Part shown: positions 26,524 to 36,900 of the stretch, piece by piece
Layout of the letters: the number at the start of each line of letters is the position of its first letter
Position numbering within the stretch: position 1 is the stretch's first letter
DNA from: an uncultured Collinsella sp.
GTDB taxonomy: Bacteria; Actinomycetota; Coriobacteriia; Coriobacteriales; Coriobacteriaceae
DNA length: 64,000 bases
Assembly (NCBI GenBank): GCA_900759045.1
Contig: CAAETU010000022.1
Location: forward strand, 16,941-80,940
Direction of reading: 5' to 3'
The notes under the pieces: model-generated
The model's input: the letters and a program-made list of their open reading frames with translations, nothing else
Told to the model about the DNA's origin: nothing
Databases searched by the model: none
Position numbers and translations under genes: made by a program

Positions 26524-29500
26524 TTAGCGACCGTCGCCGCCGAGCAGCGCCAGAACATCCTCGCGCGTGAACAGTGCCGACGAGATGCCGTCGCCGCCGA
26601 GCACGCTGTTGACCAGGTCGCGCTTGGACTCCTGCATCTGCATAATGCGCTCCTCGATCGTGTCCTTGGCGATGAGCTTGTACACGGTCACGGTATGTTG
26701 CTGGCCAATACGATGCGCGCGGTCAGTCGCTTGGTCCTGCGCCGCCACGTTCCACCACGGGTCGTAGTGGATGACCACGTCGGCCGCCGTCAGGTTAAGG
26801 CCCACGCCGCCCGCCTTGAGCGAAATCAAAAAGACCGGCACCTCGCCCGCCTGGAACTGTGCGACCATCTTGGCGCGGCTCTCTTTAGACGATGCGCCCG
26901 TGAGCTTAAGGAAGGCGATATCCTCCTTGGCCAGGCGCTTGCCAATGATATCGAGCATGCCCGTAAACTGGCTGAACAGCAAGATGCGATGACCACCGTC
27001 GAGTGCGCCGTGCACGAGCTCCATGCACGTATCGAGCTTGGCGCTCCCCGCCTTGTAATCCTCGTAGTGCAGACGCGGGTCGCAGCAGATCTGGCGCAGC
27101 TTGGTGAGCTCGGCAAGTACCTTGAGCTTGTCTTTCTTAAACTCGGATGCCTCGCGGTGCTGCACCTGCTGGGCGATGCGGTCCTGGTTTGCCAGGTACA
27201 GCTTGCGCTGCTCGCCGGTGAGCTGCGCCATGACCGTGTCCTCGATCTTTTCGGGCAGGTCGGCCACCACGTCTTCCTTGACACGGCGCAGCACAAACGG
27301 CGACACGAGCGCTTGCAGGCGAGCGGCACTGTCGCCCTCGGCGTGCTCGACCGGGCTTTCGAAGCGCTTGGCAAACGACTCGCGCGTGCCAAGCAGGCCC
27401 GGCATTAAAAAGTCGAAGATGCTCCAGAGCTCGGATAGGCGGTTTTCGATGGGCGTGCCCGTCAGGGCAAAGCGCACGCCGGCAGGCAGGCGCTTTGCGG
27501 CGCGCGCCACCTGGGTGAGCGGGTTTTTAATGTACTGGGCCTCATCGAGCACCACACGGGCAAAGTCCTGCTCGACGTACTCGTCGATATCGCGCCGCAT
27601 AAGGTCATACGACGTCACGACCACGTTATGCTCGGCCACGCCGGCGATTTGCACGCGACGCTGCGCCTTGGCGCCCACGATGGCGCACACATCGAGCGAC
27701 GGGGCAAAGCGCTCCAGCTCGGCGGTCCAGTTGTACACAAGCGACGCGGGGCACACCACAAGCGTGGGCTTAATGTCCCCCGCTTCCACACGCGCCAGGA
27801 TATGCGCGATCATCTGGAGCGTTTTGCCCAGGCCCATGTCGTCGGCCAAGATGCCGCCAAGGCCCAGATGCTCAAGCGAGCCGAGCCACTGGTAGCCGTC
27901 GACCTGGTAGCCACGCAGCGTGGCCTTGAGCGAGGCGGGTACCGTAAAGTCCATCTTGCCGAGCGTGTCCAGGCGCTCGACGGTACGGCGGAACGCGGCG
28001 TCACGATCGGCCTCGAGCGCGGGCGTGCGTGCGAGCATGCTATCGACGAACAGGGTACTCGACGCGGGAAGCGACACGCCGTCGAGCAGGTCGACGGCAT
28101 CGACGCCCAGGTCCTCGGCGAGGCCAAACGCGGCTCGAGCGCCCTCGTCCAGACGAACGATGTCGCCGGACGTAAGGCGCGCAAACGTTTGATGGCGCTT
28201 GTAGGAGTCGAGGTAGATGGCAAGATCTGCCGCCGAAAGACCGCTCGCGCCCAGTTCAACATCGAGCAGGTTGCTCTTGACGGTGGCACGCACCGAAAGC
28301 TTGGGCGCAGGGCGCACCGAGATCTGGCGTAGGCGGTCGCTGAGCATGACCTCGCCCAGCTCGGACAGGGCAGACAGGCCCTCGGTCAGCAAGCAGAACA
28401 GGCTCTCGTCGTCGCGCTCCTCAAACGCCAGGCCGCCCTCGTAAAAGTCGAAATACAGAGCCGCCGTGTCCATAACGCGAAACTCTGCCACCTCGTCGCG
28501 CGGCGGCACGCCCGGGCGCTGCTCTTCGAAGGGGCTGCCCGGAGCGCCCAGGTTAAAGAGATCTGCCGACCAGTCGCCGTAGGTAACCGTAACTTTGCAG
28601 GTCACGAGTCCATCGTCGACGCCGATCGCCATGGCAAAGCTCGGCTCGGGCGCCACGGTATCGAGCGCAGCGGGCGCGGTAAGGTCGGTGTAGTCGCGCA
28701 AAATGGGCAGCGCCATACGACAGAACTCCCCCACCTGGTCGGCAGCAATATGGACCGGCGTGCGACAGGGCAGCAAGCGCGATAGGAACGGCGCCGCATG
28801 CTGGGCAAACGCTACATCGGTGCGGCGCGCACGGCGGGTGTCGACCAGATAGGCAACGTCGCCCGAAGCAAAGCAGTATGCATCGGCCGGCAGGCGTAGA
28901 TCGTAGCTGCCGCCAGCCGCCGGCGCGATTTTGGCGGCAAGGAGCGGTGGGCGCTTAGACAGAGCCTCGTCCTCCCCTTCCGGAGGCATCTCAACCGCCA
29001 CGTCATAGGTGCGATGCGTCGTCGTCCCCCGCGACCAGGCGGGCTCAAAGGAGATGGTCTGGCCACGCAGCAGGTCCAGCACATATACGATGCTATGCTC
29101 GGACAGCGGCAACTGACGCTCGGCGACAAAACCGCTGCGGGCAAAGTCGTACGACGCCGAACGCGAGCTTGTGATGTCATCGAGATAGGCAACTGTCGTC
29201 ACAACAAGGTTGAGCAGCTTTGTCGACACGTCCTCGAAGGCTTCGGGCGTATGGACAAACGTGAGCTTCTTGCCGTACGAGAAGGTGCCGCCTCGGACAT
29301 AGGCGTCGGCCATGCCGTCGATATCCTTGACCACGTAGGAGACCGATCCACAACGAATGCGAAGCTCGAGCGCCCAGCTAAAGCGGTCGGCAAACAGTGG
29401 ATTGTAGTACGGCACCAACGAGGGCTCCAACACCGCCTTGGGGGCATCGGGATCCACACTGCCAGCGAGCTTGCGGCGCATGCTCGCCAGCTCATCCATG

Positions 29501-29988
29501 CGTGCGTCCGAAAGATCGGAGAGCGCCGCCATGAGGCTGGGACTCGTGGGGACGGGCGCTGGAAAGGGAAAGTTGGGATTGACGGCCGGCGCTTTGAGCG
29601 CGGTGCGCGCGGGCTGTTTCGGCTGCGCCGTAAACGTGCGGACCGGCGTGCGCAAACCTTCGACGGGCTCGGCGCCGCTGGCATCCAAATACGCCAGAGC
29701 CGTGGCAATAGCGTGCTTGCACATACCGGGGTAACGATAGGCGGCGGGGCAATCGCAGTCGTAGTCGATCACCTCGTGCTCGTCCATGTCGAGCGCCACG
29801 TGCGTCTTGTACAGGTCGCCGCGCGAACCGCGCACCGAGCCCTCAACCGTCACGTTTTTGGAGAAGCGCGAGCCGCTGTCCTCGATCGACAGCACGGCGC
29901 CGTTGAGCATGAGCGAACGCCCCTTCATAAAGGTGCCGCTCAACGCCGCCTCTTTGCGAAGCGCCTGCACAAACGTCCCCTGCGCCAT
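26524..29988 (-). CDS. SWIM-SNF2 family helicase
   Basis: 1154 residues from ATG 29988 (GGAGG at 5 nt). An N-terminal SWIM zinc finger (CDCPAAYRYPGMCKH, about residues 80-94) is followed by a long variable region. The SNF2 ATPase begins near residue 690: LADDMGLGKTLQMIAHIL (motif I), VVLDEAQYIKN (DEAH-like motif II), LTGTPIENRLSELWSIFDFL, and the C-terminal half LLFSQFTGMLDIIG, IHYDPWWNVAAQDQATDRAHRIGQ (motif VI). Rapid ATPases of this type act in repair or transcription recycling. Its stop is ~530 bp from terminator-like DNA and its start 28 bp from dnaE, suggesting one transcript with dnaE upstream. Confidence 0.93.
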   Translation of the reverse strand: MAQGTFVQALRKEAALSGTFMKGRSLMLNGAVLSIEDSGSRFSKNVTVEGSVRGSRGDLYKTHVALDMDEHEVIDYDCDCPAAYRYPGMCKHAIATALAYLDASGAEPVEGLRTPVRTFTAQPKQPARTALKAPAVNPNFPFPAPVPTSPSLMAALSDLSDARMDELASMRRKLAGSVDPDAPKAVLEPSLVPYYNPLFADRFSWALELRIRCGSVSYVVKDIDGMADAYVRGGTFSYGKKLTFVHTPEAFEDVSTKLLNLVVTTVAYLDDITSSRSASYDFARSGFVAERQLPLSEHSIVYVLDLLRGQTISFEPAWSRGTTTHRTYDVAVEMPPEGEDEALSKRPPLLAAKIAPAAGGSYDLRLPADAYCFASGDVAYLVDTRRARRTDVAFAQHAAPFLSRLLPCRTPVHIAADQVGEFCRMALPILRDYTDLTAPAALDTVAPEPSFAMAIGVDDGLVTCKVTVTYGDWSADLFNLGAPGSPFEEQRPGVPPRDEVAEFRVMDTAALYFDFYEGGLAFEERDDESLFCLLTEGLSALSELGEVMLSDRLRQISVRPAPKLSVRATVKSNLLDVELGASGLSAADLAIYLDSYKRHQTFARLTSGDIVRLDEGARAAFGLAEDLGVDAVDLLDGVSLPASSTLFVDSMLARTPALEADRDAAFRRTVERLDTLGKMDFTVPASLKATLRGYQVDGYQWLGSLEHLGLGGILADDMGLGKTLQMIAHILARVEAGDIKPTLVVCPASLVYNWTAELERFAPSLDVCAIVGAKAQRRVQIAGVAEHNVVVTSYDLMRRDIDEYVEQDFARVVLDEAQYIKNPLTQVARAAKRLPAGVRFALTGTPIENRLSELWSIFDFLMPGLLGTRESFAKRFESPVEHAEGDSAARLQALVSPFVLRRVKEDVVADLPEKIEDTVMAQLTGEQRKLYLANQDRIAQQVQHREASEFKKDKLKVLAELTKLRQICCDPRLHYEDYKAGSAKLDTCMELVHGALDGGHRILLFSQFTGMLDIIGKRLAKEDIAFLKLTGASSKESRAKMVAQFQAGEVPVFLISLKAGGVGLNLTAADVVIHYDPWWNVAAQDQATDRAHRIGQQHTVTVYKLIAKDTIEERIMQMQESKRDLVNSVLGGDGISSALFTREDVLALLGGDGR

Positions 29989-30016
29989 CACTTCCTCCAA
30001 TCTCACCCGGGGTAGC

Positions 30017-33000
30017 TTAGATAACCGTCACGCGGCCTTGGTTGCCGACGATGGCCTTTGCCTCTGCCAGCAGCGGAATCGAGCGTGCATTGACCTTGGC
30101 CGGCACCTCAGCACGCAGCACGCGCCCGTCGACTTGCTCAATAAAGATCTCCACGCGGTCGCCGCCCGGGTTGGTGGTGAGCACCGTGGCCAGGCGCGCC
30201 ATATTGCCCTGGCTAAAGCGGCTGTTGGGCACCATGACCTCAAAGACCTTGGGCTTGTTTTTCTCCTCGCTAAGCTCCAGCGGCACGATCTCCTGCGCGA
30301 TGATCTGGTCGCCGCGGTCCGAGCGCTCGAGCTTGCCCTTAATGCGCACAAACGCATCGGACAGCTGTGCGCCGGTCTCGGGATCGACCTCGCCGTACAG
30401 GTACCCCTCGGCCTCCTTGTAGGTCTTGGGGAACACCACGACCGTGGCCTCGCCTTCCATGTCTTCGAGCTGCACGATGCCCATGGGGTCGCCGTTTTTG
30501 GTCACGCGCTTGGACACGCTCGAGACCATGCCGGCCCACCACAGCGCCTTACCCTCGGGAATCTCCTGGTTGATGGTGCCGCCCGTAGGATTCTGAACCT
30601 CGTAGCCGGTGTCGATCTGCGAGAACGAGAAGTCGCGCGCTTTGCTAAGTGCATACTCAAACGGGCGCAGCGGGTGGTCCGAGACATAGATGCCCAGGAC
30701 CTCCTTCTCCTGGCTCAGCTTAAGGTGGCGGTCCCACTCCTGGCCATCCGGATCGGGTACGCTCACCTCAAAGCCCGAGCCCTCAACGTCGCCAAACATA
30801 TCGAAGAACGACGTCTGGCCGCTCGCGCGGTCCTTCTGGCGCTTTACCGCGGCATCGATGATGTTCTCGGGGTTGTTCTTGTCCACAAAGTGCATCATCT
30901 GGCGACGCGGATACCCCGTGGAGTCGAAGGCGCCTGCCTTGATCAGCGATTCGATCACGCGACGGTTGGCCTGGCTCGAGTCCACGCGCTCGACAAAGTC
31001 GTGCAGCGTCTTAAACGGACCGCCCGCCTCGCGCTCGGCGATAATCGCCTGCGCCACGCCGGTGCCCACGCCGCGGATACCGGCCAGACCAAAGCGCACG
31101 CCTTCCTTGGTAGCCGTGAACTCGGTACCGGACTCGTTGACATCTGGCGACAGCACGGGGATGCCGTCGTGACGGCACGCCGAGACGTAGTGCACGATCT
31201 TGTCGGTCTTACCCGTATAGGACGTCAGAACGGCCGCCATGTACTCATGCGGATAGTGCGCCTTGAGCCATGCCGTCTGCATAACCAGGATGGCGTAACC
31301 GGCGGAGTGCGACTTATTGAAGGCGTAGGACGCGAACTCAAGGACATCGTCCCAAATCTTCTGGGCGACCTCGCGCGTGTAGTTGTTCTTGATAGCGCCA
31401 TTCATCCAGTGGTCGTAAGTGGTCTCGTCCGAGCCATCCTCCCAGTGGAGCACCGTCGACGTGAGCAGCTTAATCTTTTTCTTAGCCACGGGCTTACGGA
31501 TACGCGAGTCCGATTCGCCCTTGGAGAAGCCGCACATCTCGACGGAGATGAGCATAACCTGCTCCTGGTAGACCATGGTGCCGTAGGTTTCGCCCAGGAT
31601 GTCGTCCAGACGGTCGTCGTAGGAGACGGCCGGCTCCTTGCCGTTCATACGGTTGATGTAGGACGAGACCATGCCGGCGCCCAGCGGGCCCGGGCGGTAC
31701 AGGGCGATCAATGCCACGACGTGTTTGTACTCAGTGGGCTTCATGTTCTTGATCGTGGCCGTCATGCCGGCGGACTCGACCTGGAAGACGCCGGCGGTGT
31801 GGCCGGAGCCCATGAGCTTAAAGATCTCGGGATCGTCAAAGGGAATCTCTTCCTCTTTGATGTCGATGCCGAAGTTCTTTTTGATGTTTGCCTTGGCCTT
31901 GGAGATAACCGTCAGCGTGCGCAGGCCCAAGAAGTCCATCTTGAGCAGGCCCATGTCGGCGACGGTATGGCCCTCGTACTGGGTAATCTCGACGCCGCCC
32001 TTGGTGTCGAGCTTGGTGGGCACGTGCTCGTTGACGGGGTCGCGGCAGATCAGAACGGCGCACGCGTGCACGCCCTCGCCACGGGTGAGGCCCTCGATCG
32101 AGAGCGCCGTGTCGATGATGCGGCGAGCGTCGTCGTCCTTTTTATAGGCCTCGGCAAAATCGGGGTTAAACAGATCCTCTTTGCCGGGTTGTTTGTCGAG
32201 CACCTGCTTGAGCTTGACCTTGGGGTCGCTCGAGACCATCTTGGACAGGCGCTGGCCCATGTAGACCGGGTAGTCCAGGACGCGCGCGGCGTCGTTGATG
32301 GCCTGCTTGGCCTTGATGGTCGAGTAGGTGATGACGTGGGTGACCTTCTCGGGGCCGTAGAGCTGACGAACGTGCTCCACGACCTCGAGGCGTCGCTCAT
32401 CGTCGAAGTCCATATCGATATCGGGCATCTCGGTACGTTGCGGGGACAGGAACCTCTCGAACATCAGGCCGTTCTCGAGCGGGTCGAACGCGGTGATGTT
32501 CATGGCGTAGGCGACGATAGCGCCGGCGGCCGAGCCACGGCCGGGGCCGACGCCGATGCCGTTGTCCTTAGCCCATTGCACGTACTCGGCAACGATCAAA
32601 AAGTAGGCGGCAAAGCCCTTGTCGCAGATGACCTTGTATTCGTACTCAAAGCGCTCTTTGATGTTGACGCCACCGATCTCGCGCGTGGCCCAGTCGTCGC
32701 CATAGTGCTGGCGCAGGCCCTTCTCGCACTCGCGGCGGAACTGGCTCTCGTGCGTCTCGCCGGGATCGAGCAACGGAAAGCGCGGCAGGATGATAGAGTC
32801 CCAGTCCAGCTCAACGTAGCACTTGTCGGCGATCTCGAGCGTGTTGTCGCAGGCCTCGGGGCAATACGGGAACATCGCCCGCATCTCCTCCTCGGTCTTC
32901 ATGTAAAACTCCGAGCCGGTCATGCGCATGCGGTTGGGGTCATCGACCTTGGCGTTCATGCCAATACACATGATGACGTCCTGCACGGGCGCATCCTCGC

Positions 33001-33820
33001 GGCGCAGGTAGTGGAAGTCGTTGGTGGCGATGACCTTGACGCCCACCTGCTTGGCGATGTCGATGAGCGTGCGGTCCATCTGCTCGTCAGTCAGGCCGTT
33101 GTCGGTGGTGATGCCGTGTTCCTGGATCTCGATGTAGAAGTCACCGGGCTCGAAGGTATCACGGAAGGTCTCGGCCCACTTGATGGCGCCTTCCATGTCG
33201 CCGCGGTCGATGTATTTGGGGATGATGCCCGCGATACAGGCGCTCGTGCAGATCATGCCCTTGGCATGGCGGCGCAGGTTGTCGAGCGTTACGCGCGGCT
33301 TGTAGTAAAAGCCCTGCACGGCGGCCTCGGAGACCGTCTGCATCAGGTTGACGTAGCCTTCCTGGTCTTTGGCCAGGAGGATCATATGGTAGAGCTCGGG
33401 CTTGTGGTCGCGGGCAAGGGTCTCGTCCGGCGTAAAGTAGACCTCGCAGCCAAAGATGGGCTTGATGACCAGGGGCGGCTTGAGCTCGTCGATGTTGCCC
33501 TTCTCGTCCCACATGGCCATGTCTTTGACGTACTGGGCATGCTCGCGCGGGTTTGCCTCGGGGTCGGGCTCCACCAGCTCGTCGCGGCGGTCCTTTTCCA
33601 AGAAGGCCTTGTCGTGGCTCCAGGTTTTGTACTCGGGCGTGTTGTGATTGACGGCGTCGCAGGCCAGCGCCAGGTCGGGCACGCCATACATGTAGCCGTG
33701 GTCGGTAATGGCCACGGCGGGCATGCCAAGCTCAACGGCACGGTTGACCATATCCTGGATACGGGTTGCGCCGTCGAGCATGGAGAAAACAGTGTGATTG
33801 TGCAGATGGACGAATGCCAT
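30017..33820 (-). CDS. dnaE: DNA polymerase III alpha subunit
   Basis: 1267 residues from ATG 33820; the PHP domain opens MAFVHLHNHTVFSMLDGATR at the very N-terminus. Polymerase-core signatures are GVGPGRGSAAGAIVAYAMNI, FERFLSPQRTEMPDIDMDFD (two catalytic Asp), and SYAFNKSHSAGYAILVMQTA. Helix-hairpin-helix and OB-fold regions follow (LAGIRGVGTGVAQAII, WWAGMVSSVSKRVTKNGDPM). The length fits a DnaE1 replicative polymerase. No intein or frameshift is seen. Confidence 0.97.
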   Translation of the reverse strand: MAFVHLHNHTVFSMLDGATRIQDMVNRAVELGMPAVAITDHGYMYGVPDLALACDAVNHNTPEYKTWSHDKAFLEKDRRDELVEPDPEANPREHAQYVKDMAMWDEKGNIDELKPPLVIKPIFGCEVYFTPDETLARDHKPELYHMILLAKDQEGYVNLMQTVSEAAVQGFYYKPRVTLDNLRRHAKGMICTSACIAGIIPKYIDRGDMEGAIKWAETFRDTFEPGDFYIEIQEHGITTDNGLTDEQMDRTLIDIAKQVGVKVIATNDFHYLRREDAPVQDVIMCIGMNAKVDDPNRMRMTGSEFYMKTEEEMRAMFPYCPEACDNTLEIADKCYVELDWDSIILPRFPLLDPGETHESQFRRECEKGLRQHYGDDWATREIGGVNIKERFEYEYKVICDKGFAAYFLIVAEYVQWAKDNGIGVGPGRGSAAGAIVAYAMNITAFDPLENGLMFERFLSPQRTEMPDIDMDFDDERRLEVVEHVRQLYGPEKVTHVITYSTIKAKQAINDAARVLDYPVYMGQRLSKMVSSDPKVKLKQVLDKQPGKEDLFNPDFAEAYKKDDDARRIIDTALSIEGLTRGEGVHACAVLICRDPVNEHVPTKLDTKGGVEITQYEGHTVADMGLLKMDFLGLRTLTVISKAKANIKKNFGIDIKEEEIPFDDPEIFKLMGSGHTAGVFQVESAGMTATIKNMKPTEYKHVVALIALYRPGPLGAGMVSSYINRMNGKEPAVSYDDRLDDILGETYGTMVYQEQVMLISVEMCGFSKGESDSRIRKPVAKKKIKLLTSTVLHWEDGSDETTYDHWMNGAIKNNYTREVAQKIWDDVLEFASYAFNKSHSAGYAILVMQTAWLKAHYPHEYMAAVLTSYTGKTDKIVHYVSACRHDGIPVLSPDVNESGTEFTATKEGVRFGLAGIRGVGTGVAQAIIAEREAGGPFKTLHDFVERVDSSQANRRVIESLIKAGAFDSTGYPRRQMMHFVDKNNPENIIDAAVKRQKDRASGQTSFFDMFGDVEGSGFEVSVPDPDGQEWDRHLKLSQEKEVLGIYVSDHPLRPFEYALSKARDFSFSQIDTGYEVQNPTGGTINQEIPEGKALWWAGMVSSVSKRVTKNGDPMGIVQLEDMEGEATVVVFPKTYKEAEGYLYGEVDPETGAQLSDAFVRIKGKLERSDRGDQIIAQEIVPLELSEEKNKPKVFEVMVPNSRFSQGNMARLATVLTTNPGGDRVEIFIEQVDGRVLRAEVPAKVNARSIPLLAEAKAIVGNQGRVTVI

Positions 33821-33921
33821 GTAATGAGCTCCGATGCGGGTTCGTGATCTTAGGGTTACGATTCTACCGCACAGCGCGGACGGCACCCGAACCTAGCCCA
33901 AACCCACACGGCTCCTCTTGC

Positions 33922-33989
33922 AGTTGCGGTGAAATGCGGACTGTTTGGCGGCTTTTTTGACCAAAACAGTCCGTATTCCACCGCAAGTT
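33922..33989. repeat. Imperfect 27-bp inverted repeat between addA-like gene and dnaE
   Basis: Arms 33922-33948 and 33961-33989 share GCGGTG, CGGACTGTTT and flanking bases in inverted orientation, with a 12-nt loop containing TTTTTT. The single hairpin would be symmetrical in both strands. It sits downstream of the addA-like gene on the minus strand, where termination is expected; it may be a terminator or a REP-like element. Confidence 0.7.
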
Positions 33990-33998
33990 ATCTGAGGA

Positions 33999-36900
33999 CT
34001 AGAGGTTGTAGGTGACCACTTGAGGTTCGGCGGGATTGACGAAGATGGTTGGATTCGCCCGCTCCACGCGAACGAACTTGACGGTCACGACCTCAAAGCC
34101 CGCCTTGTGCAGAACGTCGGCGTAAACGCGCGCCTGCAAGGCGTGTTTCTCGAGCAGCTGCTCCGGCGTCTCATCCGGCGTGCCACCCGTCTTGTAGTCG
34201 ATGACCAGTGCGCACGACGGATCGGCCGGGTCGGTGGCCAGTGCATCGATGGCGCCCTCGGCATATGCACCGTAGCGGGCAATGTCCTCGTCTTCGCAAC
34301 CCAGCGAGAAGAACGGTACCTCGGCACGAACGCACGGCCAGGCAAGCAGCTCGGCACGGACCGCCGACTTGAGCCAGCGATCCAGAGCGACATCGAAGCG
34401 CTCGCGCTGTTCCGGCGTCAGGTGCCACAGGCGAGCCAGGGCCTCGGCACGCTCAGCGGGCAGCGCATCGGCACCCATCTCGATGAGCCACTGGCAGGCA
34501 GCGTGGAAGGCCGAGCCCAGCGCCATGGGGTTGCCAACGGGCTCGACGGCGGCCACGTCTGCATCCGTCATCTCGGAACCATCCGACTCCGCATCATCGC
34601 CGGACTCGTCCATGGGAACACGAGCCTCGGCGGCACGGTCTTCCGCCTCGGCATGGAGCGCCGCGGCGATTGACGAGTAGCTATACGAATCACGCATCGG
34701 ATACGGACAGACACCCATGCGCACGCCCGCTGCCTGGGGATACACGAGCTCAAACGCATCGGGCTCGGGGTCGGCAGGACCGGGGACGATTGTACTGGCC
34801 GAATCGTCGGCAGTATCTGTATCGACATCGCCACGAACAAGCCTGCCCTCGACATCCAGCGAAGCGTTGGCCTCAAACGCCTGCTCGCCAAACGTAAAGT
34901 CCGTCAGCGAAATGAGCTCGTAGTCGCCCGGTTGGGAGTTGTCGAACACCAGGCGGTCGCTATCGAGCTGCGGCATGTCCAGACTGTCGGTCGGCAGGAT
35001 GCGGCGCAGGACGTCGTAGGTCAGGTCCGTCTCGACATCGAAGGTCGGCGCCGTCACCTTGCCACGGCTCACGCCGGCGTCCATCGCCAAGATCACCAGC
35101 TCGCCCGCACGCGTCATGGCAACGTAGAGCAAGCGGGCCCGTTCCTCGAGCGAAAGCTGCAGGTCGTCGTTGCGCAGGCGGGCAAATGCCTCGGCGGGAG
35201 AGCCCGTCGCGCATACGTCCTCCATAAGCTCTGGCGGCAGCCACAGCGACGTGCCCTTGCCCTTAAACGCGTGTTCAAACTGCTTTTTGACGTCATCGCC
35301 CTTCACGAAGGTTCCGTCGGCAAGCTTAACGCCATCGAAGCGCGCCGGCAGCGCCACGACTTGCGCTCCGCCCCCGACGCGACCCATCTGTGCCGCACCG
35401 GACGATTTGCGCACGCCAAAACACTCGGCAACCGCCACGACCGGATACTCCAGGCCCTTGGACGCATGCACGGTCATGATGCGCACCGCGCCGTCGCCCT
35501 CCTCGTTGAGGGCGCCCGGGGCCTCCTTGCCCGCCAAGAAGCGGTCGAAGGCGAGCGCGATGGAGCGCGGAGAATTGCCGAGCTCGGCCTCTGCCTCGGC
35601 CACGGCGTCGAGCGCCTTGAGCACGTTGGCGGCAATGGCCTTGCCCTCGGGGCCGCGCTGCGCCAGACGCACGAACCAGCCGGAGGCATTGACCACATCG
35701 CGCGCGATGGCGGCGAACGAATCTCGTCCCACGCGACGAAGCGCGTAGCGCAGCACCTCGCGGGCACGCGTCACGAGCGGCAGGCTCTGCAAACCCGGCA
35801 CATCGGAATCGCTCATGATGCCCACATCGATATTGCGGCGCGACGTCTCGCCCGTCTGCTCGTCGAGCTTGGTCGCCAGCGCCAGGAACTCCTGGGCGCC
35901 GAGTGCAAACATCGGCGAGGCCAGCAACGGCATAAGGCCTTGGGCCGTATCGGCCGGATTGGCGAGCGCGCAGACCAGGGCACGCACCGTCTGCACCTCG
36001 GCCGCCTGGGCAAAGACCGAGCCGCCTGCGATGACGCAGTCGAGTCCTTGGTCGCGGAAGGCCTGCGCGTAGACGTCGGCATTGGTCATGCGACCCAGCA
36101 GCAGCACCATGCCGCCCTGGGGCTGGCCGGCATCGGCAAGCGCATGGAATCGCTCGGCGATCGCACGGGCCTTGGCCTGCGTGCGCTCCTGCATACTGCC
36201 GCCGGCAACGAACAGCGCCTGGCGGCGCGAAGCCTTTGCCTTGAGCTTGTCCTTGCGTTTGTCGCTCGGTTCAAGATCCAAGAACCCCTGCATCAAACCA
36301 CCGGTGTCGCCGTCAAAGACGCGCGCCACATAGCGCAGCACCTCGTCGTGGCTGCGGAAGTTGCGCACGAGTTTGACGAGCTCGCCGGCGGGAGCATCGG
36401 ACGTGGTGACCGTCTCGGACGCCGTCGTCGAACCCACCTTGCGCTCCTGGCGGCGAAACACCTCGACCTCGGCACCACGGAAGCGATAGATCGACTGCTG
36501 CGCATCGCCCACCGTGCACAGCGCGCGCTCGCCCGCACCCGTCAAATAGCGAATCAGATCGACCTGCATCTGGTCGGTATCTTGGAACTCGTCGATCATG
36601 ACCATCTTAAAGCGGCCCTCATAGGCAGCTCGAATAGCCGGGTAGTCGCGCAGCGCCTCGTACGCCATGCGCAGCAGGTCATTGTTATCGAGCGCGGACT
36701 GGTCGGCCTTGAGCGCACGGTACTCCGCCTCTACGGCACGGGCAAGCCCCACCAGCGCATCGAGCGCCGGGCCGCCGCAGGCAAGCACGATATTGATAAA
36801 CGCATCGGCGGCCTCGGCCTTGAGTAGCTCCACCTGCTCCTTAGGAAACGCCTTGCTCGCCCGAGGCATACTGCACGACATCATGAGTCGCGCCGCATCC

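Noticed and set aside
29786..33847. Plus-strand ORF of 1353 codons opposite dnaE
   Set aside because: Antisense shadow caused by GC-rich codon use of dnaE; the minus strand has conserved polymerase motifs throughout.
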